From: Tannockella sp964372125
Lineage (GTDB): Bacteria; Bacillota_I; Bacilli_A; Erysipelotrichales; Coprobacillaceae
Assembly: GCA_964372125.1 (NCBI GenBank)
Contig: CAYJPL010000009.1
Coordinates: forward strand, 1-64,000
DNA length: 64,000 bases
Direction: 5' to 3'
Positions within the stretch are counted from its first letter, which is position 1. The number at the start of each line of letters is the position of its first letter. A program made the position numbers and the translations under genes. The notes under the pieces are model-generated. The model made no database searches. It was not told where the DNA came from and was given only the letters and a program-made list of their open reading frames with translations. Positions 51,501-59,119 of this stretch are shown one piece after another.

Positions 51501-52300
51501 TAGTAGTTATTCCGGTTTTCCCAGGAACAAACTGCGAGTATGATTCAAAGCGTGCATTTGAAAAAGCTGGTGCAAAAGTAGAACTAGTATTAATACGTAA
51601 TAAAACTCAACAAATGTTAGAAGAATCAATTGATAGTTTACAAGAAGCAATTAACCGTGCTAATATTGTAATGCTACCAGGTGGATTTAGTGCTGGTGAT
51701 GAACCAGAAGGTTCTGGTAAATTTATTGCAACAGTTTTACGTAATCCAAGATTAAAAGCTGCAATTGATGACTTATTAGAAAACCGCGATGGATTAATGA
51801 TTGGTATTTGTAATGGATTCCAAGCACTTGTTAAATTAGGATTATTACCAGATGGTAAAATTCGTACAATGACTAGTGAAGATCCAACACTTACATTTAA
51901 TACAATTGGACGTCACTTATCACAAATGGTTGATACACGTATTGGTAGTGTGAAATCTCCATGGTTAAGTGAAGTACAAGTAGGTGATATACATACTATC
52001 GCAATCAGTCATGGTGAAGGTCGTTTTGTAGCACCAAGCAACGTTATTGATGAATTATTTGAAAATGGTCAAGTATTTAGTCAATATGTTGATACACATA
52101 ATAAACCAACAATGGAATCTCCATTTAATCCAAATGGATCAATGTGTGCAATTGAAGGTATTATTTCTAAAGATGGACGTGTACTTGGTAAAATGGGACA
52201 TAGTGAAAGACAAGGTGAAAACCGTTTTAAAAACATTTATGGACCAATGGATCAAATGTTATTTGAAGCTGGTGTAAAATACTTTAAAGGTGGAAAGTAG
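48545..52300 (+). CDS. purL: FGAM synthase, fused PurL-PurQ
   Basis: 1251 residues: the long single-chain form with an N-terminal PurS-like part, the central synthase domains ('DHCRHTTFST', 'FKNETHNHPTEIEPFGGAAT', 'NDFGAGGVCVAVGELADG') and a C-terminal class I glutaminase domain (about 990-1251) with 'FPGTNCEYD', the nucleophile Cys in 'MIGICNGFQAL' and His/Glu in 'HGEGRF'. It makes FGAM from FGAR and glutamine without separate PurS and PurQ. AGGAGGAA lies just after the purD stop. purB begins 1 nt after its stop. Confidence 0.98.
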   Translation: MNQVRRIYVEKKSAYATEANEIKETLCEQLGIVIHSMRVVNRYDVQGISEDVLQQGITTILSEPMVDDVYDETLPISSNEDVFGIEFLPGQYDQRADSCEQCFQIITGKNDAKIKCARIFVLDVQNNEDILKIQKYLINPVDQRIASLDKPKNLDAQTPVVLPVPTIDGFNDFTKEQLVEFLNENGMAMSYEDLKVTQDYFKDEEKRNPTQTELKVLDTYWSDHCRHTTFSTVITDIEIEDGDFKEVLEKDIEKYKASRHLVYGIDTKRPLTLMDLATISMKELRKTGYLDDLEVSKEINACSVEITVNTTKGSEQWLLMFKNETHNHPTEIEPFGGAATCLGGAIRDPLSGRAYVYQSMRITGAGDPRMPLSKTIPGKLPQRKICQESAHGFSSYGNQIGLTTGFVKEIYDEGYVAKRMELGAVVAAAPKHQVKREEPLNGHIVLLIGGRTGRDGVGGATGSSKSHDVTSIETAGAEVQKGNPVEERKIQRLFRNAEVSNKVVRCNDFGAGGVCVAVGELADGLEINLDAVLKKYDGLTGTELAISESQERMAIVIDKKDKAYIVEQCGLENLEVVEVATVTDKNRLVMIHNGQTIVDVSRTFLDAAGASRFQDIKITMPDFTNKPFTTKADTSFEDTVKNTLSRLDVASQKGLVERFDSSIGNGSVLSPFGGKTLRTETEGMAALIPVLGCETTTASLMTFGYDPKISKWSPYHGAMYAIVESVSKIVAMGGDYKTIRFSFQEYFEKLLDEKVRWGKPLAALLGAYRVQDELKLPSIGGKDSMSGTFEELNVPPTLVSFAITHVDSSDVITPEIKQTGHTLVEVIMDKDDMDCFDFAQMKNQYEAIMQLMKDKKVYSAYTVKAGGVLEAISKMAFGNNIGVSLNNDCTLDSYLVKDYGNIVIEVNNIEDIDGIGKYRIVGTTNDSATLMYKDESISLELAYASHTNTLEDIYPTSTVAPTTEMKVANCMQSSTLTSKVIVETPLVVIPVFPGTNCEYDSKRAFEKAGAKVELVLIRNKTQQMLEESIDSLQEAINRANIVMLPGGFSAGDEPEGSGKFIATVLRNPRLKAAIDDLLENRDGLMIGICNGFQALVKLGLLPDGKIRTMTSEDPTLTFNTIGRHLSQMVDTRIGSVKSPWLSEVQVGDIHTIAISHGEGRFVAPSNVIDELFENGQVFSQYVDTHNKPTMESPFNPNGSMCAIEGIISKDGRVLGKMGHSERQGENRFKNIYGPMDQMLFEAGVKYFKGGK

Positions 52301-52301
52301 A

Positions 52302-53693
52302 ATGCAAAAACAAGAATTTGAATGTTATACATTATGTCCATTAGATGGACGTTATGGAAGTGTTAAAGATGCTTTTGGTGAATATTTCTCGGAATATGCA
52401 CTTGTAAAATACCGTGTATTTGTTGAAGTACAATGGTTAAAGTTTTTAATAGAAAATGTGGAAACTGATGTATTAAAAAGATTTGATCAAAGTAATATGA
52501 ATGATATAGTTGAAATTTCTACAAATTTCAACTATGACTCATTTGCAGCGATTAAAGAAATAGAAAATGTAACTCGTCATGATGTAAAAGCTGTAGAAAT
52601 CTATATCGCAAATACATTAAAAGACAAAGGGTATGATTACCTTCAAAGTTTTGTACATATTGGATGTACTTCAGAAGATATCAACAATACATCATATGCA
52701 TGTATGATTCGTGATGGTTTAGCTGATGTATGGCTTAAAAAAGCAAAAGAAATGTGCAGTTATGTAGATGGTCTTGCAAAAGAGTATCAACATGTTGCAA
52801 TGCTAGCTCATACACATGGCCAACCAGCAACACCGACAACAATTGGTAAAGAATTTAAAGTGTATGCATATCGTATGATGTCAAGTATTGAAAATATTGA
52901 AGCGGTTAAAGTAAAAGCTAAGTTTAACGGTGCAACTGGAAATTATAGTGCAATATTAACTTGTTTCCCAAATTTAGATATTGAAGTATTATCTAAAAAA
53001 TTCGTTGAAGAATACTTAGGATTAGAATTTAATCCTTTAACTACACAAATTGAAAGTCATGACTATGTATGTCATATTTTAGATGGTGTACGTCATTTCA
53101 ATAACATCTTAGTGGACTTTGATGTAGATATGTGGTTATACATTTCAATGGAATACTTTAAACAAATACCTGTAAAAGGTGAAGTTGGAAGTAGTACAAT
53201 GCCTCACAAAGTAAATCCTATTCGTTTTGAAAATAGTGAAGCANNNNNNNNNNCAAATGTAGATATGTCAAATAGTATTTGTATGGCATTATCAAACAAA
53301 TTACCTAAATCTCGTATGCAACGTGATTTATCTGACTCATCAAGTCAAAGAAACTTAGGGCTTGCTTTTGGATATTCATTACAAGCAATTAGTGAAACAT
53401 TAAATGGTTTACAAAAATGTGTTGTTAATGCTGATAAAGTTGCAAGCGACTTAAACGAAAAATGGGAAGTTCTAGCAGAACCAATCCAAACAATGTTACG
53501 TAAATATGGAATTCCTGATGCGTATGATACATTAAAAGCACTAACAAGAGGTAAAAACATTTCTAAAGACGATATCTTAGAATTCGCAAATAGTTTAGAA
53601 ATCTTAACACCTGAAGACCGTAGTTTATTAATTACTATGACACCTGCAAGTTATATTGGTATTGCAGATAAGTTATGTGATATTGAAATTTAA
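52302..53693 (+). CDS. purB: Adenylosuccinate lyase, interrupted by a 10-N gap
   Basis: Fumarase/aspartase-superfamily enzyme of the E. coli-like long type: 'CPLDGRYGS' start, 'HIGCTSEDINNTSY', 'AHTHGQPATPTTIGKE' and the mobile signature 'GSSTMPHKVNPIRFENSEA'. It acts twice, on SAICAR and on adenylosuccinate. Ten N sit at 53264-53273 inside the signature loop. The sides align to the family without any missing residue if the N and 2 bp are dropped, giving 459 residues, near the usual 456. GTG 52290 is upstream in frame, but ATG 52302 has AAAGGTGG before it. Last gene of the purine operon. Confidence 0.95.
   Translation: MQKQEFECYTLCPLDGRYGSVKDAFGEYFSEYALVKYRVFVEVQWLKFLIENVETDVLKRFDQSNMNDIVEISTNFNYDSFAAIKEIENVTRHDVKAVEIYIANTLKDKGYDYLQSFVHIGCTSEDINNTSYACMIRDGLADVWLKKAKEMCSYVDGLAKEYQHVAMLAHTHGQPATPTTIGKEFKVYAYRMMSSIENIEAVKVKAKFNGATGNYSAILTCFPNLDIEVLSKKFVEEYLGLEFNPLTTQIESHDYVCHILDGVRHFNNILVDFDVDMWLYISMEYFKQIPVKGEVGSSTMPHKVNPIRFENSEAXXXXNVDMSNSICMALSNKLPKSRMQRDLSDSSSQRNLGLAFGYSLQAISETLNGLQKCVVNADKVASDLNEKWEVLAEPIQTMLRKYGIPDAYDTLKALTRGKNISKDDILEFANSLEILTPEDRSLLITMTPASYIGIADKLCDIEI
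53264..53273. other. Assembly gap of 10 N inside purB
   Basis: Left flank ends GAAGCA, right flank begins CAAATG. A shared CA would merge them in frame as SEANVDMSN. Confidence 0.95.
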
Positions 53694-53698
53694 CCAAT

Positions 53699-53727
53699 AA
53701 AGATGGAGATATATGTCTTCATCTTTT
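53699..53727 (+). terminator. Terminator of the purine operon
   Basis: AAAGATGGAGA pairs with TCTTCATCTTT around TATATG with one G-T pair, followed by T's. Confidence 0.85.
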
Positions 53728-53734
53728 TCATTGA

Positions 53735-53764
53735 TTGACAAACTAGTAAGTAGAAGAGTAAAAT
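53735..53764 (+). promoter_or_regulatory. Promoter of nanE
   Basis: TTGACA (53735-53740), 18-nt spacer, TAAAAT (53759-53764). Confidence 0.65.
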
Positions 53765-53791
53765 AATTACAAATAGGTTAAGGAGGATTGT

Positions 53792-54472
53792 ATGATAAAC
53801 GAAATAAAAAATAATATTATTGTATCTTGTCAAGCTTTAGAACATGAACCACTTCATTCTAGTTTCATAATGTCAAAGATGGCACTAGCTGCAAAACAAG
53901 GTGGTGCAAAAGGTATCCGTGCAAACAGTGTTAGTGATATCAAAGCTATCAAGGAAGAAGTAGATTTACCAATTATTGGTATTATAAAAAAAGACTATGA
54001 TGATAGTCCAGTATTTATAACAGCTACTATGGAAGAAGTAGATAAGTTAGTAGAAGTTGGGGTAGAGATTATAGCGATGGATGCAACGTCTCAAGTTCGA
54101 CCAGATAATATAGTTCTTGATGATTTCTTTAGTGCAGTTAAGAAAAAGTATCCAAATCAATTATTTATGGCAGATTGTTCAACTATTGAAGAAATGATCC
54201 ATGCTTCAAAAATAGGATTTGACTTTGTAGCACCAACGCTAGTAGGTTATACAAGTTACACTACGGGTACAAAAATAGAACATGATGATTTTAAAATTAT
54301 TCGTGATACATTAGAATGTATTGATACTCCAATGATTGCTGAAGGGAATATTGATACTCCTCAAAAAGTAAATCGTGTATTAGAGTTAGGGTGTTTAAGT
54401 GTAGTTGTCGGAAGTATTATTACTAGACCGCAAATCATTACAAAAAGATTTGTAGATGCATTAGTAAAATAG
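53792..54472 (+). CDS. nanE: N-acetylmannosamine-6-phosphate 2-epimerase
   Basis: 226 residues, TIM barrel. 'IIVSCQALEHEPLHSS', 'GAKGIRANSVSDIKAI', 'IGIIKKDY', 'MADCSTIEE' and 'AEGNIDTP' are NanE signatures, with the catalytic Lys in IIKKDY and Glu in AEGN. It converts ManNAc-6-P to GlcNAc-6-P in sialic acid use. It is a single-gene unit: no nanA, nanK or sialic acid transporter is nearby, so it may serve a pathway encoded elsewhere. Confidence 0.94.
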   Translation: MINEIKNNIIVSCQALEHEPLHSSFIMSKMALAAKQGGAKGIRANSVSDIKAIKEEVDLPIIGIIKKDYDDSPVFITATMEEVDKLVEVGVEIIAMDATSQVRPDNIVLDDFFSAVKKKYPNQLFMADCSTIEEMIHASKIGFDFVAPTLVGYTSYTTGTKIEHDDFKIIRDTLECIDTPMIAEGNIDTPQKVNRVLELGCLSVVVGSIITRPQIITKRFVDALVK

Positions 54473-54498
54473 TCTTTAACATGATTTTTATAACAAGG

Positions 54499-54534
54499 GA
54501 CAAACAACAATTTATTTGTTTTTTGTCTTTTTTT
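54499..54534 (+). terminator. Terminator after nanE
   Basis: GACAAACAA (54499-54507) pairs with the TTGTTTTTTGTC segment (54516-54527), then a long T run. Confidence 0.8.
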
Positions 54535-54606
54535 ATTGTATATGCAATATTTTTGATACTTCCTGCATTAGTATAATGAAGAGATACTTACAGGAGGAAT
54601 CAAGAT

Positions 54607-55404
54607 ATGAATAAAATAATTAAAGTAGTATATACAGTTGCACTATTATTATCATTTACTATGCTCGTTGTATATACCGGAACACCCACTACTACCGCAA
54701 CAAAAACTGATACAAATAAAATAGTCGAAAATTTTGATGAACAAGAGGTTGTGGCTACAAATGATGAAGAACCATTAGTACTAGAGACTAAAGAAATTCC
54801 AAAAGAGGTGGAAAGTGAAGAAAAAAATAATGAACCATCAACTACAACTTCGCCAGAGAAAAAACAAACAAATAATACCCCAGTAGAAACACCAACTACT
54901 ACAAATACGAAAACACCTAAAAACGAAGAGGTGATTGAAACGATAAAATCGCCAGAAGAAACAAAGGCACCAGAAGTAACAAATGTACCAAAAGAAACAC
55001 AGACGCCAACAATGCCAACAGTAGTGGCTACAACGCAAGCGAATGATTATGCAAATCAAGTATTACAATTAGTAAATGAACATCGTGCAAAAGAAGGTAT
55101 TGCCCCGCTTACAATGAGTAGCAATCTAAATAAAGTTGCACTAGTAAAGTCTAATGATATGAAAGTAAACAACTATTTCTCACATAATAGTCCTACATTT
55201 GGAAGTCCATTTGAAATGATGAAAAGTTATGGAGTTAGTTACCGTGTTGCTGCAGAAAATATTGCGATTGCACCAACACCACAAGAAGTAGTTGATGCAT
55301 GGATGAACAGTAGTGGACATAAAACAAATATTATGAATCCTGCATATACACAAATTGGTATTGGATATGTTGATGGATACTGGACGCAGTTATTTATAGG
55401 ATAG
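54607..55404 (+). CDS. Secreted CAP/SCP-domain protein (YkwD-like)
   Basis: 265 residues. An N-terminal hydrophobic signal or anchor (about 8-24) is followed by a Thr/Pro/Glu-rich low-complexity linker (about 28-140) and a CAP domain (about 143-265): 'LQLVNEHRAKEGIAPLTM', 'NNYFSHNSPTFGSPFEMM', 'AENIAIAPTPQEVVDAWMNS', 'SGHKTNIMNPAYTQIGIGY'. The conserved His and Glu of the CAP cavity are present. YkwD-type proteins are exported in Bacillota, with unclear function. AGGAGGAA precedes the ATG. Single gene flanked by terminators; a TATAAT at 54572-54577 probably drives it. Confidence 0.88.
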   Translation: MNKIIKVVYTVALLLSFTMLVVYTGTPTTTATKTDTNKIVENFDEQEVVATNDEEPLVLETKEIPKEVESEEKNNEPSTTTSPEKKQTNNTPVETPTTTNTKTPKNEEVIETIKSPEETKAPEVTNVPKETQTPTMPTVVATTQANDYANQVLQLVNEHRAKEGIAPLTMSSNLNKVALVKSNDMKVNNYFSHNSPTFGSPFEMMKSYGVSYRVAAENIAIAPTPQEVVDAWMNSSGHKTNIMNPAYTQIGIGYVDGYWTQLFIG

Positions 55405-55430
55405 CTTAATAGATAAAATATTTATTTAGA

Positions 55431-55463
55431 AGATAAACAACCAATAAAGTTGTTTATCTTTTT
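55431..55463 (+). terminator. Terminator after the CAP-domain gene
   Basis: AGATAAACAAC (55431-55441), 7-nt loop, GTTGTTTATCT (55449-55459), T run. Confidence 0.93.
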
Positions 55464-55508
55464 ATATGTATATAAAAAAATAGAGTAGTGTTTGAAAAAT
55501 ATCTTTTA

Positions 55509-55517
55509 TGTTATAAT
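55509..55517 (+). promoter_or_regulatory. Promoter of rmuC (extended -10)
   Basis: TGTTATAAT ends 23 nt before the ATG at 55541; TTGAAA lies 14 nt upstream of the hexamer, too short for a normal spacer. Confidence 0.5.
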
Positions 55518-55540
55518 AGATAAATGATAGGGAGGACATT

Positions 55541-56752
55541 ATGGAAAATTACACTTTAGGATTACTTATGGTTATTGCAATGCTGCAGTTAATAATCATT
55601 GTATTAGTTATTAAAAAGTCAAAAAATCAAAATAGTAAACAATTTCAAGATGAGTTAACAATGACACTTACTAAACAAATGCAAATCCAAAATGAACATA
55701 TAACAATGTATCAAAATCAAGCAAGTCAACACCAAATGAGTCAATTTGATCAGTTTGGAAAAGCAATGCAAGGAAACATTAATACACTTAGAGCTACTGT
55801 TAAAGAAATGAGTGATAGTATTGATAATCGTTTTGATAATTTTCAAACTGGCTTTGAAAAGAAAGTTCAACTTATGCAAGAAAGTAATGAGTTGAAATTA
55901 GACCAAATGAGATCAACTGTTGATGAAAAGTTACAAAAATCATTAGATGACAAAATAAGCCAAAGCTTTAAATTAGTTAGTGAAAGATTAGAACAAGTAT
56001 ATACAACACTAGGAGAAATACAAAAATTATCAACTGGAGTTGATGATTTAAAGAAAGTCTTAGGTAATGTAAAAACAAGAGGTATTTTAGGTGAGGTCCA
56101 ACTTGGTGCAATCTTAGAACAAATTCTAGCTCCAGGTCAGTATGAAGAAAATGTACAAATAAAGATGGATAGTAGACAACGTGTGGAATACGCTATTAAA
56201 TTGCCAGGACACGGTGATACATCGATCTATTTACCAATTGATGCCAAATTCCCATTAGATAGTTATCAGTGTTTATTAGATGCATATGATACAGGTGACA
56301 AAGAAAATGTGCAAGTTGCAACTAAAGAGTTTAATAATCGTATTAAGTCATTTGCTAAAGATATCGCAAGCAAGTATATCGATGTTCCACATACTACTGA
56401 TTTTGCGATTATGTTTTTACCAATTGAAGGAATGTATGCAGAAGTAGTACGTGGTGGTTTGTTTGAACAATTACAAGAGATGAAAATCAGTATTGCTGGT
56501 CCAACTACAATGGCAGCATTACTTAGTTCATTTCAAATGGGGTTTAAAACTCTAGCAATACAAAAACATTCTAGTGAAGTATGGAAAGTACTAGAAGGGG
56601 TTAAACAAGAATTTAACAGATTCCAAGGAGCTTTAGAAAATGCTCAAAGAAAGATGGCAGTAGCATCAAGTGAAATAGAAAATCTAGTAGGAGTACGTAG
56701 CAGGCAAATGCAACGTAAACTACAGGCTATATCAATAGAGTCAAAAGAGTAA
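55541..56752 (+). CDS. rmuC: DNA recombination protein RmuC
   Basis: 403 residues. One N-terminal membrane helix (about 5-25), a long coiled coil with many Gln/Met residues (about 30-160) and the RmuC domain (about 170-370) with 'KTRGILGEVQLGAILEQIL', 'PIDAKFPLDSY' and 'FAIMFLPIEGMYAEV'. The domain is nuclease-like; in E. coli it limits inversions at short repeats. GGGAGGA precedes the ATG. Monocistronic. Confidence 0.94.
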   Translation: MENYTLGLLMVIAMLQLIIIVLVIKKSKNQNSKQFQDELTMTLTKQMQIQNEHITMYQNQASQHQMSQFDQFGKAMQGNINTLRATVKEMSDSIDNRFDNFQTGFEKKVQLMQESNELKLDQMRSTVDEKLQKSLDDKISQSFKLVSERLEQVYTTLGEIQKLSTGVDDLKKVLGNVKTRGILGEVQLGAILEQILAPGQYEENVQIKMDSRQRVEYAIKLPGHGDTSIYLPIDAKFPLDSYQCLLDAYDTGDKENVQVATKEFNNRIKSFAKDIASKYIDVPHTTDFAIMFLPIEGMYAEVVRGGLFEQLQEMKISIAGPTTMAALLSSFQMGFKTLAIQKHSSEVWKVLEGVKQEFNRFQGALENAQRKMAVASSEIENLVGVRSRQMQRKLQAISIESKE

Positions 56753-56770
56753 ATTAATTACTCTTTTTTA
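56746..56770 (+). terminator. Terminator after rmuC
   Basis: AGAGTAA (56746-56752, including the stop) pairs with TTACTCT (56758-56764), then six T. Confidence 0.85.
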
Positions 56771-56809
56771 TTTTTATTACTGTATCATTTTATTTGAAAT
56801 GTTACAGTA

Positions 56810-56818
56810 TGATATAAT
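56810..56818 (+). promoter_or_regulatory. Promoter of the superoxide reductase gene (extended -10)
   Basis: TGATATAAT with a poorly spaced TTGAAA upstream. About 85 nt of leader follow. Confidence 0.5.
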
Positions 56819-56911
56819 ATGTAGGTAATAAAAAGCAATAAGGGGGTATTGTCACAAATAAGTAGTAAGAAGTCATCGTATAGGAGTTGTGTCTTTTTTA
56901 ACAAGGAGGAT

Positions 56912-57286
56912 ATGAATGTGAAGTTTTTAAAGTGTGAAATTTGTGGAAATATTGTAGGATTTGTAGAGGATAAAGGTGCACCATTAATGTGCTGTGGTAA
57001 AAAAATGACTGAATTAGAACCAGGTACAAGTGATGGGGCTCATGAAAAGCATGTTCCAGTTATCACTGTTGATGGAAATTGTATTACTGTAGAGGTAGGG
57101 GAAGTACATCACCCAATGATACCTGAACATTATATTGGATGGATTGCCCTTGAAACAAAAAATGGAAATCAAAGAAAAGTACTTACTGATACCCCAGTCG
57201 CAAAGTTTGCGATTGCAAGTGACGATGAGGTCGTTAGTGCTTACGCGTATTGTAACTTACACGGACTTTGGAAAGGTACTAAATAA
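56912..57286 (+). CDS. dfx: Desulfoferrodoxin (superoxide reductase)
   Basis: 124 residues, two-domain class. The desulforedoxin-type centre I has Cys8, Cys11, Cys27 and Cys28. Centre II has His47 ('EKHVPVI', with the catalytic Lys46), His67 and His73 ('HHPMIPEHYIGWI') and the C-terminal Cys and His of 'CNLHGLW'. It reduces superoxide to peroxide without making oxygen, a trait of anaerobes. ATG 56912 has AAGGAGG 4-5 nt upstream and fits the family N-terminus. An in-frame TTG at 56849 with AAGGGGG before it could add 21 residues. Confidence 0.95.
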   Translation: MNVKFLKCEICGNIVGFVEDKGAPLMCCGKKMTELEPGTSDGAHEKHVPVITVDGNCITVEVGEVHHPMIPEHYIGWIALETKNGNQRKVLTDTPVAKFAIASDDEVVSAYAYCNLHGLWKGTK

Positions 57287-57292
57287 ACATAA

Positions 57293-57318
57293 AAAACAGT
57301 CTATGTCTAGACTGTTTT
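57293..57318. terminator. Bidirectional terminator between dfx and the DUF4097 gene
   Basis: AAAACAGTCTA and TAGACTGTTTT are perfectly complementary around a 4-nt loop, so T/A runs serve both strands. Confidence 0.9.
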
Positions 57319-58108
57319 ATTGTGGGCTAAATTCTAAATCGATATCACCAGTATCAGTAATGATATTTATTAATTTACTACCATTCGTTGAATTTGGAAT
57401 ATCAACATCACCAATTGTTGTATTGGCATCGATTGAATAATCATTTGGATTCCCAATAAGTTGGACATCAATATCTCCAATAGCTGCATCAAAATTTATA
57501 GAATTTATAATAGTGTGCTCAATATCAATATCACCAACATTTGTAGTGATTGTAAAGTCATTAGTTGTAGTATTTTCTACATTAATACTTCCAACATCAC
57601 TTCTAAAGATTACTGAATCTGTAATGTTACTGTTTTCTAAATCTATTTTACCAGCATTTGTTTCAATTTCAAGAACCTTGCATTGCAGATTTTCTATATC
57701 AATTTCACCAGCATTGTTATCAATAAATATTGTACCTTCATATTCACTTGGTATATAAAGAGTTATTTTTGGAGAGTGTAATATAATTCCAAATTTAAAG
57801 AAATTAAAGTAATCTTTATCTTTTTGAGTTACTGTAATATTTGAAGATGTATCATAAGCATAATCATTTTTAGGACTAAACACTTCAATTTTAATCGTAT
57901 TATCTAGTGATTGTTTTATTTCAATATTACCATGGGCATTGTCAATGACAATGTCTTTTGTAATGTCTTCATATACAGATGAAGTCGTTGTAAATGGACC
58001 TTGAGTATCAAAATTCATAGGTTTAAAATCTACGAGCATAAAAGCAATAAACGTAAGTATTACTCCAAGTACAAATAATATAAGTCCTATTATTGTTGTC
58101 TTTTTCAT
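57317..58108 (-). CDS. DUF4097-type beta-repeat protein, membrane-anchored
   Basis: 263 residues. An N-terminal transmembrane helix (about 5-27) is followed by a beta-solenoid of about 20-residue turns ('NNAGEIDIENL', 'TNAGKIDLENS', 'SDVGSINVENT', 'TNVGDIDIEHT', 'AAIGDIDVQLI'), typical of DUF4097/putative adhesin domains. It probably lies outside the membrane. It is the last gene of a padR-DUF1700-DUF4097 operon; this trio is common in Bacillota and is thought to be an envelope-associated regulatory unit. Its exact job is unknown. Its start overlaps the stop of the DUF1700 gene. Confidence 0.8.
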   Translation of the reverse strand: MKKTTIIGLILFVLGVILTFIAFMLVDFKPMNFDTQGPFTTTSSVYEDITKDIVIDNAHGNIEIKQSLDNTIKIEVFSPKNDYAYDTSSNITVTQKDKDYFNFFKFGIILHSPKITLYIPSEYEGTIFIDNNAGEIDIENLQCKVLEIETNAGKIDLENSNITDSVIFRSDVGSINVENTTTNDFTITTNVGDIDIEHTIINSINFDAAIGDIDVQLIGNPNDYSIDANTTIGDVDIPNSTNGSKLINIITDTGDIDLEFSPQ

Positions 58109-58755
58109 TATAGTTTCTCCTTTATTACTTTGTATTTATCTTTACAAAAATCTAATAGCTTAGCTGGTAGTTTCCACATATATTTAGTAGCCATCATTAA
58201 ATATGGATATGTAAGAAGTGATAGTCCAATTGTCATAAATGAACCACCAAATAATAGTATTGAGACTTCTATTTGACTAGGGATATAGTAAACTCCAAAT
58301 CCAATCATTATAATGGCTGCAAATAAAAATGCAAAGAATGTAACAAGCATTGAAAATACAATTGCATATAATGCAACAGTTATTCCAAACAAAGTACCTA
58401 GTACACCAAGTAGAAGACCAATCCATAGTGGAAATGTTACAATTAAGAGTATTATTAGTAATATTCTATTTGATTTACTTGAAGTTGTAGTTTCATTATT
58501 TGTTGTTTCATTATAATCATCATTACTATAGTCAAAGTTATTTGTGTTATTTGAATTAGGGATATCATCATGTTCTATAGTCCTTAAAATATCTTCAATT
58601 GATCCAATAGAAGCAATTGCTTCTACTTCATCCATACCATCTTCCATTTTATCATCAATTACTTCACTATAAAAAGTAATTAACCTTTCTACTTCATGGT
58701 AGGGCAAGTGTCCTAATTTCTCTTTTAATATTGATAAAAAATCTATTTTATTCAT
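58108..58755 (-). CDS. DUF1700 (HAAS-domain) membrane protein
   Basis: 215 residues. The N-terminal 75 residues ('MNKIDFLSILKEKLGHLPYH', then 'YSEVIDDKMEDGMDEVEAIASIGS') are the helical HAAS/DUF1700 signalling domain that usually accompanies PadR regulators. A polar Asn/Thr linker (about 80-105) and several membrane helices follow. It may sequester or modulate the PadR protein in response to the membrane state (inference from the family). Start 58755 is preceded by AAGGAG; its ATG overlaps the 3' end of padR by 8 nt. Confidence 0.85.
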   Translation of the reverse strand: MNKIDFLSILKEKLGHLPYHEVERLITFYSEVIDDKMEDGMDEVEAIASIGSIEDILRTIEHDDIPNSNNTNNFDYSNDDYNETTNNETTTSSKSNRILLIILLIVTFPLWIGLLLGVLGTLFGITVALYAIVFSMLVTFFAFLFAAIIMIGFGVYYIPSQIEVSILLFGGSFMTIGLSLLTYPYLMMATKYMWKLPAKLLDFCKDKYKVIKEKL

Positions 58756-59065
58756 GTATGTTATCTCCTTGTATATATTTATAAACATTTAATACTTGTG
58801 ACCAGTTTTCAATAAACTCGTCAATTCTACTTAAGCCAAGACTTGTGATTTTATAATATTTTCTAAGTCTACCATTATGTTCAATCGAATATGGTTCGAT
58901 GCAGTTAGATGATTCTAGTCTTCTTAAAATAGGATAAAGCGTAGATTCAGATATTTTTATATAAATACTTACATCTTTAATAATTTGATAGCCATAAGAA
59001 TCTTTAGAAACAAGTGAACGTAATATACAAAGCTCAAGTAAGCCTTTTTTTAGTTGAATATCCAT
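58748..59065 (-). CDS. PadR-family transcriptional regulator
   Basis: 105 residues. The winged helix spans 'LLELCILRSLVSKDSYGYQII' and 'ISESTLYPILRRLESSNCI', with the wing 'EHNGRLRKYYKITSLG', then a short dimerisation helix: the small PadR-s2 type. The start at 59065 has AGGAGG 6 nt upstream; the ATG two codons earlier abuts that site. It probably represses its own operon through the palindrome over the promoter at 59089-59119, and perhaps the divergent desulfidase gene. Confidence 0.92.
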   Translation of the reverse strand: MDIQLKKGLLELCILRSLVSKDSYGYQIIKDVSIYIKISESTLYPILRRLESSNCIEPYSIEHNGRLRKYYKITSLGLSRIDEFIENWSQVLNVYKYIQGDNIHE

Positions 59066-59088
59066 ATTCATCCTCCTACCTATGTTAT

Positions 59089-59119
59089 ACACTATACTAT
59101 ACATTACATAGTATGGTGT
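59089..59119. promoter_or_regulatory. Inverted repeat over the padR promoter, likely PadR operator
   Basis: ACACTATACTAT (59089-59100) and ATAGTATGGTGT (59108-59119) form 12-bp arms (one mismatch) around a 7-bp spacer. The arms cover both the -10 and the edge of the -35 box. A related site, TACTATATAGTA (59163-59174), lies on the desulfidase side. Confidence 0.65.

Noticed and set aside
54838..55059. Cys/Trp/Phe-rich minus-strand frame in the CAP-protein linker
   Set aside because: Product of antisense reading of the Thr/Pro-codon repeats; no start signals.
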